Source of the DNA: Phoronis ovalis
Taxonomy: Eukaryota; Phoronida; Phoronidae
Assembly: GCA_028565635.1 (NCBI GenBank)
Contig: JAOXYB010027179.1
Location: 1-31,691, forward strand
DNA: 31,691 bases
Reading direction: 5' to 3'
Shown: in pieces, positions 25,401-31,563 of the stretch
Position numbering within the stretch: the first letter of the stretch is position 1
Layout of the letters: every line of letters begins with the position of its first letter
Position numbers and translations under genes: made by a program
The notes under the pieces: model-generated
What the model saw: only the letters and a program-made list of their open reading frames with translations
What the model was told of the DNA's origin: nothing
The model's database searches: none

Positions 25401-28400
25401 ATCTGCACTAGATGTCATCAACAATTGGAAGTTTTTTGTGTAGGTAAGATATCCGTTATCATTTGCCACAATAAGGCAATCAAATTATACAAGCCCAGAG
25501 CAATATCTGCTGCCACCTGATGGCTGTTTCTGAAAGCCTTTCATGACTCATTATCTAAGTTAGAACACACTTCTTACCCGCCATGAAGAACCGTACAATT
25601 TCTTGATTACACACACTACTTCATATATGTTCCAGAGTAAAGATATATTAAGCTATCCTCGAAATACATTTGTCCTTTTTGAGGATATTTTTTAAAATTA
25701 AAAACATGTCTTTTAAAAGCAAAAATTGCGATAGGTTTTAGAGCAGTTTACTGAGCACCTGACTGACATTATACATTCACAGTTACACAGGAGGCACTAA
25801 ATTCATATAAATTATGTTCAATAAAAACTGAATTACACTTACCACACTTTCAATAAGATCTTGTGGTATGCGTTGCTCATCTGGAGCAGGGATGTAGTTT
25901 TGTAGCAAAGCTCGCAGTTGGACTGAGTTCAGTTTGAAACATGTTGAACTAATACTTGCAATATCATCAGGACTGCTCTTTGGAGCTTGCAGAAGGTGAG
26001 CGGCCTACAAGTATATAGTATTTCAGATAAGAAGGACAACAGAAAACTGAGTGAACAAATTATTATAGTGTCTGTTAAACAGATCATTAACTATGGCATC
26101 TCAGAATGGAATATTTGTCCTTTGTGGAAACATGTACTTTCTATGAAAATGATAACTTTGATAATATAAGAAACTAGAACAAGAAATGAAGAACCAAAAA
26201 AAAGAATCATTAGAATGTACAAAGTACTAAAAATAGATTTGAAAGACATAAGACATAATCACATCACATATAGTTCCAACAATAGTCTAAATAATATTGA
26301 TGTGACATATAACTCACTTGAATAATTCTACACAGATGGCAATCAGCAGCCAATTCTAAGCCTTGTTTCTCTGCCCAAGCCTCTATCCGACCAAGATGTC
26401 TCTTAAGACGTGATCCCCAATCCCGGGTACACAACTGAGCCCTAGGCTCGAGCACCAATTTATTAAACAGCCACATATTAACGAAGTGAAATAATTGGGA
26501 GAACAGCTGGATTGTTAGAGCAGCATTCACCCGACAACGACGGAGGAGAGACATTGCTGAGGACAGTGTGTGGATAACATCTCCTAAAACACATAAACAA
26601 TATTTGCTAAAATAATTGATCAATCCATTTGACCACGTCAATTTTCTTTTGTGTATTGCCACTTGAGTTTTATACCAGTAGCAACTCGTTAAATTTTTAC
26701 TACAGTAAAACTAATGTGGTAAGTTACTCTGTTAGACCATATACTGAATATTAAATGTTACGCTAGTAGAACCTGATATGCAAAGAAGCTAACTTTATTT
26801 TACAAAAAAGAAAGACAAACACATAAAGCTTTCTGTTGTGTGCATTGACATATGTTTTTCTGTGTATAAAAGCAAAGACACTGCAAATTAATAAGGTTTA
26901 ACGCCTAATCTACGAACAATGCGCATTACAAAGCAGTTTACATCAGCATATACATACATAATAATGCGAAAGAATCTTTCAACAACATAATGTATAACAC
27001 AAGATAAGCATACTACATATACTGTACTTGCATATTTTCATTAAAGCTCTTATAGAAAGCTTTCTCAATCTGTTATTTTTGAATGAAAAGCATGAGATTA
27101 TAATGCTGAAGCGTGCATACCTATTACTGGACCTCTGCATTGTCCTCGACTATCCACAGAGCTGTCTGCAAATGTTAGAAGCAACAATGCAAGAAGCATT
27201 ACTGAAAGCTAAGTATTCTAAGAGAAAATATCAGGTTTATCTAGACTCATAGTATACACAAGCAAGAGCTCCAGGTTTCTATTGGCTAATCCCAAGCAAG
27301 ATTTGTTGTTATCATTACATTTATTACTGGTGAACATTAGCAAAAGCTATATTCTACTACTACTACCTCAGACTCTACAATAACTTTTTGCTTATTAATA
27401 AAAGAACTGGACAAAAGTTATACTAATTTCGCTTGGCTATAATAAGCAAACATTCAATGTAAAGTCCATGATTAATTAATAACAGGATGTTATCTACAGC
27501 TATTACCACTTGCAGCAGTGACATTTTAAGCTACCTATGTATGAAACAAGCTAACACTCAGTAGTCAAAACAGTAGTTATGCAGGCACATCTAAGATCAA
27601 TCTGGTGGGCAACTATAATAGCTGACAACAAAGCTGTCTCGTAAATTATCCCCGTAAAATGTTTTTAAGTACACCGGTATTTATAACAGTGTGTTATGGA
27701 TGCAAACACACACACACACGCGCTGAAAGAAATGAATGAGCAAATGCAACAAACATTAACCAATGATCCCACTTGTACGTGCAAATAAAGAAATACATGT
27801 ATGTCTGCCCAACATGAGTATTCTAGATGTGCACACATGTATATGCTAGTTCACGAGAAACAGTAAGATAAAAGGACTACAGTATTTGCAGATCAACCAA
27901 GCTATACATACCTGCTTCATCTTCATCATCCCGTTCATTAAAGAAAGCGGGCATAGCCCGATACAGGTCACCCTGCATACACTGCACCAAGTCTCCGAAT
28001 GCTATCTGTATGGCCTCGGCAAGAATGTCCTGGGCATCTATGCTGTATGGACAAATGTCGTGGTCTTGTTTGAAAAAGTGAAGCAATTCAGAGGCATTAG
28101 CCATCCAGAAGGCGAGTGCCCCCGCATTATCCCTGTTCTCCTATAAAAGCATGCAACTAACTAGTTATTTGTTTGTTCCTAAACAGCTGTTATACAAAAA
28201 CAACATAGCACAAAATTATGAAGTAAAGTTTTTTTATCTATCACAAAAGCAAAAAACTGTTATCCATTTCTAAATTTACAACAGAATTTAATGAAAATTC
28301 AAAATGCTGGCAATATGTGCTTATAAAAAGATCTAGTTATTTTCAATATTAGCATCTGTAAATCTTTACAAAGAGACGGAAACACAAATCTTCTAAATAC

Positions 28401-31400
28401 TTTCAGTTTATTAACATAATTTACTTACACGAATGGTTTGCTGCACCATCCCTGCAATTTTATTCACCAATGAAGATAGCCTGTGAGCACGCTCAGATGC
28501 ACCAATATCTGGTCGCATATTTCTTTTGATGCGATAACGTACCGCCATGTATAATGTATATGTTGGACTGAGCTTAAACTGCACTGCTGCACCATTCACT
28601 TCAGTTATTATGGCTGCCAGGAAAGCATCTTCGCCTACAATATCAGATCATTTTTAGATATTACATGTGCTTTAGATCTGAATAATATAATTAAATCATT
28701 TCATGAAGGCAACATATTATAATGCGTACACACACCCAACCACACAAACCTCAACTTCAACATTCCATCATAGAAGACCAGTTAATAACGCAAATGTTCT
28801 TTTTCGTAAATATTTTATAATACCATGCTATCAATCCCTGATCACTCTAAAAGCACAAGGTAATTTGGAACTTATAATATTTTTTTTAAGCAATTACAGA
28901 AATCTGTTTATAGTCCAAAACGATGTTTAGGAATCAGTAGCATCTGGCAGGACTTAAAAGTTTGTTCCACTTCATGGATAAACAGGACTTTTCTTTGGTT
29001 TTACTAAATATGAACACTAACCTTCGTCTCTGAATTCAAGTGATGCTGGCAATAGCTCTTCAAAGCCTCTCTGTGGGAAGTCAACAGGCCTGTAATAAAA
29101 TTTAACTAGTTTAGAATTCTGTCAGTTATGCTGCGATTCACCCAGTTATTTTCAGCCCAATACAGAAAGACAATAACTTTTTTCCAGTTTGGGTACCTCC
29201 CCTTATACAAATTATTTCATTCTGACCTATACCCACCTTTTCGGATGCTCCTCGTGTCGTGGTCCATGTCCTGAAGGTGACATAGGCTCTGGGTGTCGGG
29301 AACCATCATCATAACCATATCCTTGTTTGTGATCTCCATATGGTCCTGCTCTTTGGGGCATTGGACCCTCTCTAGGACTCCTTTGCTGTTTCTGTGTTAA
29401 TGAAATGATTATAATTAGCAAAGAATGTGCAGTTTTACATGCTATACTTTAACTGTTTGTGATACATAAGGCAGATTTTGAAGACTGCCAGTTTATCAAA
29501 AAAATCGGCTCATTTAAGCATGAAAATTTCAGCCAAGTATATATTGGAGATAATCTGAAGTTTGTTTAGCATGTAAAAACACTTATTAAAGATAATGTTG
29601 AGAAATATTACTAAAAATAGTAATATATTTCCTTAAACATTTGAAATCAAGACTTTTTGTTTTGTTAATATTGTGTAGAAATAGCAACAGGAAGTGAGCA
29701 TTTTTTCAAACACGGTCAATTCTTGCAGTTACTGAGATTTAAGTGGTCAAATTTTATAAGTTTAGCCAGTGGTTCAGCTGATAGTACAGGTAACCGTTGA
29801 GTAACAGACATAGATAGGATAACCTAATATTCAAGAAATGCACACACACAGTTTGCTGCAAAACTATTACCAAAACTAGATAGCCTTTTAGCAAAGGCAG
29901 GGTTGCTCATATTGGCTTTTATGAATGTTACACGACCTTCAAATTACCTGTAAACATCATTTTTAGAATTTTGACCTTTGACCCCTAAATGACCTTTTGA
30001 CCCCAAGGTCAGCAATGGCCTACCTTGGGGATGTCAAAACTCAAAAATCATGTCCTTAACTACAAGATGCCAAAAAAATAAAAACATAACCTTTTAGTAC
30101 CGAAATCTTCTCAAAGATCATCTAAAATACTGCGTTGTAACTCGATACAATCATTTTAGAATTTGAATTTTTTTTTTTAATTTGACCTACAAATGACCTT
30201 TTGACCTCAAGGTCAACAATGGTCTACCCCAGGGATGTCACACATCAAGTATCAAGTTCCTAGCTGTAACCGTCTTCAAGATATAGCTTGCTGAAAATTG
30301 GAAGAAAAAGAAAAAGGAAATCATACTCTGCATAAACCAACTCATGTTATCATAAACTCCTCTTTGATGAAATTATTCGTCTTTATATATGGTTTAAATT
30401 TTAAAACTTTACCGGAACCTAAATGAAACACTTTATCACAACATCTTGCATCAAAACAATGAATGACCTGGTAAAATTAATTTTAGACAAGGCCTACTTT
30501 GAGTGATCACAATACCTGTTCCATAAGTGGATCACAAAACCTGAAGGCATGATGACGTCCAAAGCGAACTATCTTCCCATGCTGCAGAATTGTTGTTTCT
30601 AAGACTCTCTGTCCATCTACATATGTTTCTGAATCTTTGCTTGTAGGAGTAACTGTGACGATGCCCTCCGTATGAGCAATGACGCAGTGGTGTGGCTGAA
30701 TGGTCGGACCGAATAATTGAAGATGTTGACCACTTGTAGATATGCTGCCAATTTCAGTCACATTTAATGACAAGTAGTGTCGTTTACCTTGTTTTAATTC
30801 AGTGCCATCTGAAAATGAATTGATACAACTTATATTACGATTAGAGCCTGCTGCATGTTGTGTAGAGAGGATGGTCTTCCTTATTTTCACATAATAAACA
30901 CAGTGAAGTGACCCAATGAAGAATCAATATTTTCACTTTAAACAGTATACCCTCACTTGGTGTTGCATATATGCCATCTACCTTTACACAGTGAATAGGA
31001 TGTTGATACATAGTTTGAAATATTATTGCACATATTTTTAAGCTGGTTATTATATAACAAGTATTGATTTGTCAATGTACAAGATCCCTCATCTTCTACA
31101 CAGAGAAAGATTGCATTTGCATATATACATAACATATGGCAGGGTTACCTGGACTCAGTTCAAGTAAATATGGCAGTTTATCATCAGGCACTTGACTATC
31201 ATGGGAAAATCCAGATTCATCATGCATACCAGACTTTGGACGCTTCTTCTTTTTAACATCAGAGCGTTTCCTTATGTGAAACGTGACAGAACCTGAATAT
31301 CAAAAACAAAATAATTCATAAATCTAACACAACTTATAACACATGGTATTTGCAACTTTGTAATCAAAACATTGAAAAAGATTAATCTAGAATGGCAACA

Positions 31401-31563
31401 TGGCTTCAGCTATATAAACCAGAATCAGCAAGACGTATGCGTAGTAAACTACAGAACTGGAAAAAAACACACCTTTAAATGGTGTCTGCAGTATTGCCAA
31501 GGGGCATTCCATATCATGTAAAATTTCTTCTCTATTATTGTGATAATCTCCACCAGACTGCAC
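1187..31563 (-). CDS. AFDN: Afadin/Canoe gene (partial, 22 exons joined)
   Basis: This is a scaffold protein of cell-cell adherens junctions. Family members bind nectin tails through the PDZ domain, Rap/Ras through N-terminal RA domains, and F-actin through the C-terminal tail. The visible order is RA2-FHA linker, FHA (about residues 79-176 of the joined partial protein), DIL (about 255-550), PDZ (about 672-760), then a long disordered tail with polyproline tracts. Strong family signatures are LFGPTIQPHHC in the FHA, SLLRRCRVNAALTIQLFSQL and EAWAEKQGLELAADCHL in the DIL, LPFLLPEDGYSCD in the linker, GLSIVAAK, and AELMTRT with KQGAIYHGLATLL at the PDZ end. Every exon boundary has AG/GT ends and all phases agree over 1984 codons. 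The RA domains lie off the right edge. The tail exceeds what I recall of vertebrate afadin because of an 1815-nt exon. Exons are listed separately below. Confidence 0.96.
1720..2757 (-). CDS. AFDN: Afadin exon 20: Gln/Pro/Arg-rich tail with polyproline tracts
   Basis: This 1038-nt exon runs from acceptor CTTGTAG|A to donor AACAG|GTAACC (phase 2 at both ends). It is rich in Gln, His, Arg and Pro. Near its middle-to-end it has three polyproline tracts: DLPPPPPELAPEL, PPPPPQETVQ and EDLPPPPPPVHDY. The last resembles DLPPPPPPPPVHYAG of vertebrate afadin, which places this exon in the proline-rich region. Such tracts can bind profilin, EVH1 or SH3 domains. Reading through the donor gives a stop at once, so splicing here is required to reach the next conserved exon. 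Confidence 0.92.
2758..3076. other. Intron
   Basis: AT-rich intron with a short T9-10 run near 2943. Nothing else seen. Confidence 0.8.
3077..3191 (-). CDS. AFDN: Afadin exon 19: disordered tail
   Basis: This 115-nt exon enters in phase 1 and leaves in phase 2. It encodes GPQEQQREYLNRSGPQD, DPRDPRNQPTYQNYPPPDN. The acceptor is TGTTCAG|GT and the donor AACAG|GTGAAT. It is low complexity, so the call rests on splice sites and phase agreement. Confidence 0.82.
3358..3573 (-). CDS. AFDN: Afadin exon 18: disordered tail
   Basis: This 216-nt exon is phase 1 on both ends and encodes QQQERPGDREGFPPYGGQ, then a Ser-rich segment SKSTSNLKEEQMERSMG, and SSSTLPRSYQQRSHDYVNRP. The SxSNLKEEQ motif is loosely like SQEELRE in the vertebrate tail. 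The acceptor is CTGCAG|AT and the donor CCAG|GTGAGT. Confidence 0.85.
3574..4046. other. Intron
   Basis: Intron upstream of exon 18; no recognisable element or conserved coding segment seen. Confidence 0.8.
4047..5861 (-). CDS. AFDN: Afadin exon 17: giant frame-neutral exon with short phosphosite-like repeats
   Basis: This 1815-nt exon (605 codons) lies between acceptor CACCTATAG|AC and donor ATCA|GTAAGT. It is phase 1 on both sides and divisible by three, so it can be skipped without a frameshift. It joins in frame to both neighbours. It encodes at least seven copies of a motif R(K/R)xS(V/L/I)xxLIxEAExRD, for example RRASLREVITKAEDRD, RKASIQQIIEESEQRD and RKASVKDLINEVEE. Three copies of a second module follow (LRxLVYExD, then SPxRR....R.RSKSVxSL). 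The R-x-x-S cores look like sites for basophilic kinases. I know no counterpart in vertebrate afadin. Its function is unknown. Confidence 0.85.
5862..6278. other. Intron
   Basis: Intron between exons 16 and 17. The only structure seen is the ATG microsatellite listed separately. Confidence 0.8.
6226..6243. repeat. (ATG)6 microsatellite
   Basis: Six perfect ATG triplets lie in the intron just downstream of exon 16. Read on the minus strand they would give a His run, but this is beyond the exon's donor. Confidence 0.9.
6279..6482 (-). CDS. AFDN: Afadin exon 16: Ser/Pro linker after PDZ
   Basis: This 204-nt exon is phase 1 on both ends. It encodes ADNRRQQEGPGSANKSRPKS, then EDVSRFNG, REHPPGYHRGPGPMEKG and PDSRSSPALH. 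SRPKSE corresponds to PRPKSE after the PDZ of vertebrate afadin. The rest is disordered. The acceptor is TTTGCAG|CT and the donor CACA|GTAAGT. Confidence 0.92.
6483..6980. other. Intron
   Basis: AT-rich intron with no feature seen. Confidence 0.8.
6981..7099 (-). CDS. AFDN: Afadin exon 15: end of PDZ domain
   Basis: This 119-nt exon encodes KAAELMTRTGHTVTLKVAKQ, then GAIYHGLATLLSQPSPEMQR. It is nearly identical to vertebrate afadin across the PDZ helix alpha-2 and beyond. The AAELM helix lines the ligand groove. The acceptor is TTATAG|A and the donor AGAG|GTATGT, phase 1. Confidence 0.97.
7100..7737. other. Intron
   Basis: AT-rich intron inside the PDZ-coding part; no feature seen. Confidence 0.8.
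7738..7811 (-). CDS. AFDN: Afadin exon 14: PDZ domain, part 3
   Basis: This 74-nt exon encodes DGRLQAGDQLLEVDGKNLVG then LTQE, the classic PDZ segment DGRLxxGDQLLxVDG. The acceptor is TCTCTAG|GAT. The donor AA|GTAAGT leaves phase 2. Confidence 0.97.
8025..8090 (-). CDS. AFDN: Afadin exon 13: PDZ domain, part 2
   Basis: This 66-nt exon is phase 0 on both ends and encodes GEHQKDRGIYVKSVVPGG then AAAL. GIYVKSVVxGGAA is the conserved PDZ strand beta-3 and turn in afadin. The acceptor is TTACAG|GGT. The donor is CTG|GTCAGT. This is the natural acceptor for the candidate alternative first exons in the upstream intron. Confidence 0.96.
8091..13642. other. 3' part of the 13.9-kb PDZ intron
   Basis: Very AT-rich sequence between the large ORF and the second PDZ exon. 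Apart from the minisatellite at 8368 I found no repeat, RNA gene or exon-like frame of the right phase. Small frames on either strand look like chance. A missed short exon cannot be excluded. Confidence 0.6.
8368..8457. repeat. 28-bp minisatellite, about 3.2 copies
   Basis: The unit AAAATATGAAATGGAAGTAG + TGATGTAC repeats at 8368, 8396 and 8424, then decays. Copies 2 and 3 are identical over the unit and copy 1 differs by one base. It accounts for the short minus-strand frame seen here, which I do not regard as a gene. Confidence 0.9.
13643..17311 (-). CDS. Large Ser/Arg-rich repeat ORF in the PDZ intron (candidate alternative exon or nested gene)
   Basis: An open frame of 1229 codons runs from ATG 17311 to a stop at 13622. 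It lies on the afadin strand inside the intron that splits the PDZ. The ATG has strong context (AAAAATGG), and an in-frame TAA lies 12 nt upstream, so this is a genuine start. An acceptor-like TTGTTTAG| at 17339 suggests a 5'UTR junction. A donor CTACAA|GTAGGT after codon 1223 is phase 0 and fits the PDZ exon at 8090; otherwise six more codons follow. The protein is basic and disordered. Residues 1-60 contain RRTQSERRQGKRSQVRK and TVFVTDEERLKLL. Residues about 240-590 are tandem ~50-aa repeats (DVPPDSRDVSLDRNSVRS type). Residues about 900-970 and 1012-1077 are two copies of a PYRRITG...SPVKKDFD module. I recognise no known domain. An ATTAAA near 13602 could instead serve a nested gene ending at its own stop. 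Confidence 0.8.
15540..16600 (-). repeat. Tandem ~150-bp coding repeats (about 8 units)
   Basis: Within the large ORF, successive ~50-residue units begin near residues 240, 283, 334, 385, 435, 485, 533 and 583. Each unit follows the pattern SRSL-x-RNSRP-x-TRDVPP, then DSRDVSLDRNS, then (V/L)RS-x-KSGSS, then SQQ, then FDTG. The first and last units are degenerate. Units alternate between RSQKSG and SYKSSSS variants, suggesting duplication in pairs. Confidence 0.85.
17340..19811. other. PDZ intron between candidate alternative exons
   Basis: AT-rich and noncoding. An acceptor-like TTGTTTAG on the minus strand ends at 17340. I see no convincing promoter motif. Confidence 0.6.
19812..19919 (-). 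CDS. Candidate alternative first coding exon (36 codons)
   Basis: An ATG at 19919 is preceded two codons upstream by an in-frame TAA, so it can only be a start. It opens a 36-codon frame MKLQQERQVTFKPKYEP...KRAYKQQ that ends at a donor, CAA|GTAGGT, in phase 0. The peptide is charged and lacks low-complexity bias. I do not recognise it. The phase fits direct splicing to the second PDZ exon at 8090. If it splices to the apparent acceptor at 17339 instead, the frame shifts and soon stops. It could be a chance ORF; the main support is the donor, identical to that of the large ORF exon in the same intron. Confidence 0.4.
19920..21101. other. PDZ intron, upstream of the 36-codon candidate exon
   Basis: AT-rich, no coding frame or repeat seen. 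If an internal promoter exists, this stretch is a candidate location, but no element is identifiable by eye. Confidence 0.5.
21102..21449. mobile_element. Nonautonomous inverted-repeat element (MITE-like) with G/C-run ends
   Basis: A G10 run (21114-21123) is followed by a 35-bp arm at 21124-21158. This arm is the inverted complement, with two mismatches, of 21390-21424, which is followed by a C13 run (425-437). The arms contain AGTGGGTACCCATGTTCC. The direct repeat ATAAGTGC (21102-21109 and 21442-21449) flanks the element, consistent with an 8-bp target duplication as made by hAT-type elements. No transposase is encoded. It lies in the PDZ intron. Confidence 0.8.
21275..21380. repeat. Internal ~32-bp tandem repeats of the MITE-like element
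   Basis: CACTT-initiated units start at 21275, 21308, 21340 and 21371 (spacing 33, 32, 31). They share CACTTCxTTAGGGGTGTATTT-like bodies and a run of T followed by CAAAA. Confidence 0.65.
21450..21962. other. 5' end of the PDZ intron
   Basis: Noncoding sequence between exon 12 and the MITE-like element; nothing seen. Confidence 0.7.
21963..22097 (-). CDS. AFDN: Afadin exon 12: PDZ domain, part 1 (binding loop)
   Basis: This 135-nt exon is phase 0 on both ends. It begins with a Gly/Pro-rich stretch, then PEIMTVQFNKVHGSMG and LSIVAAK. MGLSIVAAK is the afadin version of the carboxylate-binding GLGF loop and strand beta-2, so this exon alone supplies the nectin-tail contact. The acceptor is TTTTCAG|GGA. 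The donor is AAG|GTAACA, and a 13.9-kb intron follows. Confidence 0.96.
22098..24714. other. Intron
   Basis: 2.6-kb AT-rich intron. It holds one of the diverged repeat pair near 22.5 kb and a short TA run near 23720; nothing else seen. Confidence 0.7.
22440..22590. repeat. Diverged repeat, possible partner of 25440-25560
   Basis: Both segments contain in order a CAATCAAATT core, then TGCTGCCA(T/C)CT, then CTGAAAGCC(C/T)(C/T)TCAT. The match is partial, roughly two bases in three by eye, and suggests old copies of an unidentified dispersed element. It overlaps a 69-codon minus-strand frame that I do not accept as a gene. Confidence 0.4.
24715..24794 (-). CDS. AFDN: Afadin exon 11: linker before PDZ
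   Basis: This 80-nt exon encodes GICRLTIGASQLWTVYMQEH then EQTDSQE. It matches the G(F/I)CRL.....TWT(I/V)Y segment that follows EFL(D/E)PL in afadins. The acceptor is TGTTTAG|GA. The donor GAG|GTAATG leaves phase 0. Confidence 0.92.
24795..25118. other. Intron
   Basis: Short AT-rich intron; no feature seen. Confidence 0.8.
25119..25299 (-). CDS. AFDN: Afadin exon 10: conserved DIL-PDZ linker
   Basis: This 181-nt exon encodes VSVAENTADELTRSEGR, LEEDPDLNLPFLLPEDGY and SCDIVKGVPNGLPEFLEPL. It is almost collinear with vertebrate afadin at this point. The acceptor is CACTTAG|GTT. The donor ACTG|GTAGGC leaves phase 1. Confidence 0.97.
25300..25842. other. Intron
   Basis: Intron between exons 9 and 10 with the second diverged repeat copy; nothing else seen. 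Confidence 0.8.
25440..25560. repeat. Diverged repeat, possible partner of 22440-22590
   Basis: Intronic segment sharing the ordered short matches described for 22440-22590. No coding potential is visible. Confidence 0.4.
25843..26004 (-). CDS. AFDN: Afadin exon 9: end of DIL domain
   Basis: This 162-nt exon is phase 0 on both ends. It encodes AAHLLQAPKSSPDDIASISS, then TCFKLNSVQLRALLQNY and PDEQRIPQDLIESV. The CFKLNSxQLxALLQNY.. APDE motif is strongly conserved in afadin. The acceptor is CTTGTAG|GCC and the donor GTG|GTAAGT. Confidence 0.96.
26005..26317. other. Intron
   Basis: Short intron in the DIL-coding part; nothing seen. Confidence 0.8.
26318..26583 (-). CDS. AFDN: Afadin exon 8: DIL domain, part 3
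   Basis: This 266-nt exon has near-identical matches to the afadin DIL core: DVIHTLSSAMSLLRRC, RVNAALTIQLFSQLFHF, NMWLFNKLV and HLGRIEAWAEKQGLELAAD then CHLCRIIQ. The acceptor is TTTTAG|GA and the donor CAA|GTGAGT (phase 0). The internal Met/Arg-rich helix pair is typical of myosin V/afadin DIL domains. Confidence 0.97.
26584..27120. other. Intron between micro-exon and exon 8
   Basis: AT-rich; no feature seen. Confidence 0.7.
27121..27165 (-). CDS. AFDN: Probable 45-nt micro-exon in the DIL loop
   Basis: A 45-nt segment is bounded by ATTTGCAG and AATAG|GTATGC. It is phase 1 on both sides, with no stop in the required frame, and encodes about 15 residues (DSSVDSRGQCRGPVI). It would insert between the acidic loop DDEDEA and GDVIHTLSSAMSL. 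Vertebrate afadins have a short variable segment at this point, between PEEN and DDVLHTL. Skipping it also keeps the frame, so it may be alternative. I call it from splice-site and phase logic, not from sequence conservation. Confidence 0.6.
27166..27911. other. Intron between exon 7 and micro-exon
   Basis: Noncoding; contains the AC microsatellite near 27.7 kb and nothing else recognisable. Confidence 0.7.
27706..27719. repeat. (AC)7 microsatellite
   Basis: Seven perfect AC dinucleotides followed by CGCG, in the intron between exon 7 and the micro-exon. Confidence 0.85.
27912..28140 (-). CDS. AFDN: Afadin exon 7: DIL domain, part 2
   Basis: This 229-nt exon contains the most conserved DIL stretch: GALAFWMANASELLHFFKQD, then a DAQDIL helix and CMQGDLYRAMPAFF. 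It ends in an acidic loop (NERDDEDEA). The acceptor is TTTATAG|GAG. The donor GCAG|GTATGT leaves phase 1, which fits both the next micro-exon and the following long exon. Confidence 0.97.
28429..28634 (-). CDS. AFDN: Afadin exon 6: DIL domain, part 1
   Basis: This 206-nt exon opens the dilute (DIL) domain: GEDAFLAAIITEVN, then QFKLSPTYTLYMAVRYR, RPDIGASERAHRL and VNKIAGMVQQTIR. FKLSPTY.LYMA.RY and RPDI...ER.H are hallmark afadin sequences. The donor is a perfect consensus, CGT|GTAAGT, in phase 0. Confidence 0.96.
28635..29021. other. Intron
   Basis: AT-rich intron between exons 5 and 6; nothing seen. Confidence 0.8.
29022..29089 (-). CDS. AFDN: Afadin exon 5: start of the pre-DIL segment
   Basis: This 68-nt exon enters in phase 2 and leaves in phase 1. 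It encodes RPVDFPQRGFEELLPASLEF then RDEG. The ELxLPASIEFRE-like motif is the conserved segment immediately before the afadin DIL domain. The acceptor is ATTACAG|G and the donor GAAG|GTTAGT. Confidence 0.92.
29237..29391 (-). CDS. AFDN: Afadin exon 4: disordered FHA-DIL linker
   Basis: This 155-nt exon begins in phase 0 after AACACAG and ends in phase 2 at CCGAAAAG|GTGGGT. It encodes a Gly/Pro/His/Gln-rich linker (KQQRSPREGPMPQR, GPYGDHKQGYGYDDGSRH). The primary sequence is not conserved with vertebrates. Support comes from the open frame, the splice sites and phase agreement with both neighbouring exons. Confidence 0.85.
29392..30515. other. Intron after the FHA exon
   Basis: 1.1-kb intron whose middle part is the dispersed repeat at 29963-30305; the rest has no visible feature. 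Confidence 0.8.
29963..30305. repeat. Dispersed repeat family, right copies (two tandem units)
   Basis: Inside the FHA-linker intron, units begin near 29966 (GAATTTTGACCTTTGACCCC) and 30163. They share CAAGGTCA(G/A)CAATGG, GGGGATGTCA or AGGGATGTCA, and TGAAAATTGGAAGA-type tails. Copies at 60-480 of this window are clearly related, so this is a moderately old dispersed or satellite-like family. Confidence 0.8.
30516..30808 (-). CDS. AFDN: Afadin exon 3: FHA domain
   Basis: This 293-nt exon carries essentially the whole forkhead-associated domain. Visible motifs in order are LSLNVTEIG, LQLFGPTIQPHHCVI, TVTPTSKDSETYVDGQRV and GKIVRFGRHHAFRFCDP. As in other afadins, the usual FHA Gly-Arg pair is replaced by an FGPxIQPHHC loop, so phosphothreonine binding may be atypical. 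The acceptor is TTTTCAG|AT. The donor CAG|GTATTG leaves phase 0, and reading through gives a stop three codons later. Confidence 0.96.
30809..31148. other. Intron before the FHA exon
   Basis: Short AT-rich intron; nothing seen. Confidence 0.8.
31149..31292 (-). CDS. AFDN: Afadin exon 2: basic linker before FHA
   Basis: This 144-nt exon enters and leaves in phase 1. It begins with GSVTFHIRKR, continues through a lysine-rich stretch (KKKKRPKSG), and ends in DDKLPYLLELSPG. The last motif matches the conserved KLPYLVELSPG that precedes the FHA domain of afadins. The acceptor is ATTCAG|GT and the donor CCAG|GTAACC. Confidence 0.92.
31473..31563 (-). CDS. AFDN: Afadin exon 1 of window: linker after RA2
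   Basis: This 91-nt exon runs from an acceptor (GACAG|GTG) to a donor (AAAG|GTGTGT), read in phase 0 and ending in phase 1. It encodes about 30 residues including the motif ECPLAIL followed by QTPFKG. That is the segment just before the basic linker that leads to the FHA domain in afadins. It is the most 5' exon I can support. The remaining bases to the right edge look intronic. Confidence 0.85.

Noticed and set aside
27028-27252. 74-codon plus-strand frame
   Set aside because: Opposite the probable micro-exon; no homology seen, AT-rich, and likely chance.
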